DNA from: Chamaesiphon sp. GL140_3_metabinner_129_sub | GTDB lineage: Bacteria; Cyanobacteriota; Cyanobacteriia; Cyanobacteriales; Chamaesiphonaceae | Length of the DNA: 34,091 bases | Direction: 5' to 3' | Assembly (NCBI GenBank): GCA_025358725.1 | Contig: JANYIT010000133.1 | Coordinates: 1-34,091, forward strand | In this document: piece after piece, positions 33,952 through 34,091 of the stretch | Position numbering within the stretch: position 1 is the first letter of the stretch | Layout of the letters: every line of letters starts with the position of its first letter | Position numbers and translations under genes: made by a program | The notes under the pieces: model-generated | The model's database searches: none | Told to the model about the DNA's origin: nothing | What the model saw: only the letters and a program-made list of their open reading frames with translations

Positions 33952-34091
33952 GGTAATGTTCTGAATCTGTGGAAAGAAGTATCAGAGAAGCAAGATATAG
34001 CAGAGAGAAAGAAAAATGGTATTAGAACCTGTTCTGTGCCCAGCTTGTCAAAGTAGCGATGTCGTCAGACACGGATACTCAGGAGAAGGAA
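33952..34091 (+). mobile_element. IS1-family element, left end with start of insA
   Basis: The element starts GGTAATG at 33952 and its first 38 bases are repeated exactly, in inverse orientation, at window bases 1-38. The insA-like frame begins 64 bases in. The sequence is cut by the window end. The bases flanking the two ends (AATTTTCG on this side, CAATGGTT on the left) do not match, so they are not the two target duplicates of a single insertion. Confidence 0.8.
34016..34091 (+). CDS. insA: IS1-family transposase InsA, N-terminal fragment (runs off the window)
   Basis: Twenty-five codons are visible, starting MVLEPVLCPACQSSDVVRHG. The CPxC pair (Cys8 and Cys11) begins the zinc-finger domain with which InsA binds the IS ends. 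In IS1-family elements insA is followed by insB, and the active DDE transposase is made by a programmed -1 frameshift; that part is outside the window. AGAAAGAAAA just upstream may serve as a weak ribosome binding site. Confidence 0.78.
   Translation, partial: MVLEPVLCPACQSSDVVRHGYSGEG

Noticed and set aside
1-34091. The whole window as a composite IS1 transposon or a circular molecule closed by one IS copy
   Set aside because: The content is core housekeeping genes, and the octamers flanking the two IS ends differ, so there is no sign of a shared target duplication. Contig ends in a repeat explain it more simply.

Overview
The window is about 34 kb of cyanobacterial chromosome. The clearest evidence is a beta-carotene hydroxylase of the CrtR type, a LabA-like NYN protein, a sucrose-phosphate phosphatase, an FtsZ with the N-terminal extension common in cyanobacteria, a TopA lacking zinc fingers, and very frequent CGATCG hexamers (the core of the cyanobacterial HIP1 repeat). 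Shine-Dalgarno sequences are mostly absent or weak. I cannot name the genus.

Edges: both ends lie inside the same IS1-family insertion sequence. Bases 1-39 are the exact reverse complement of 33951-33989, and both ends read GGTAATG inward, as IS1-family ends do. On the left this element interrupts the start of an IS5-family transposase gene. On the right it removes the N-terminal part of a metallo-beta-lactamase-fold hydrolase, and the first 25 codons of an InsA-like protein are visible. The window therefore looks like the unique sequence between two IS copies, possibly a whole contig.

Layout: (1) 162-2926 holds a CobE/CbiG C-terminal-type protein and rsmI with overlapping divergent starts, an orphan DUF2281-type antitoxin-like protein, and an FAD-dependent monooxygenase. 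(2) 2992-8184, all on the minus strand, is the lipid cluster plsX-fabH-fabD. Between fabH and fabD it contains a gene joining a Clp/HslU-like AAA+ ATPase to an FtsH-type M41 zinc protease domain. This is the most unusual gene here. (3) 8308-13683 holds topA with a Lys/Thr-rich tail, a sucrose-phosphate phosphatase, a 2-Cys peroxiredoxin with a palindrome just upstream, and a CPFC peroxiredoxin-like protein. (4) 13689-20619, minus strand, is a surface-polysaccharide group: a Wzc-type tyrosine kinase, UDP-glucose dehydrogenase and UDP-glucuronate decarboxylase (together giving UDP-xylose), then a membrane-anchored seven-blade WD40 protein. (5) 21133-26171 holds purF, a 1-Cys peroxiredoxin, murA and crtR. 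(6) 26542-32948 holds tRNA-Lys(CUU), a possible 47-residue ORF, and the plus-strand run metG, labA-like gene, lptC-like lipoprotein, ftsQ-like gene and ftsZ. (7) 33274-33950 holds a 59-residue ribbon-helix-helix protein and the truncated hydrolase.

Themes: envelope building (fatty acids, phospholipid, peptidoglycan, LPS transport, exopolysaccharide, division) dominates, with three peroxiredoxin-type genes spread through the window. Intergenic spaces carry several families of small palindromes and heptamer tandem repeats. No CRISPR array, prophage or rRNA was seen.
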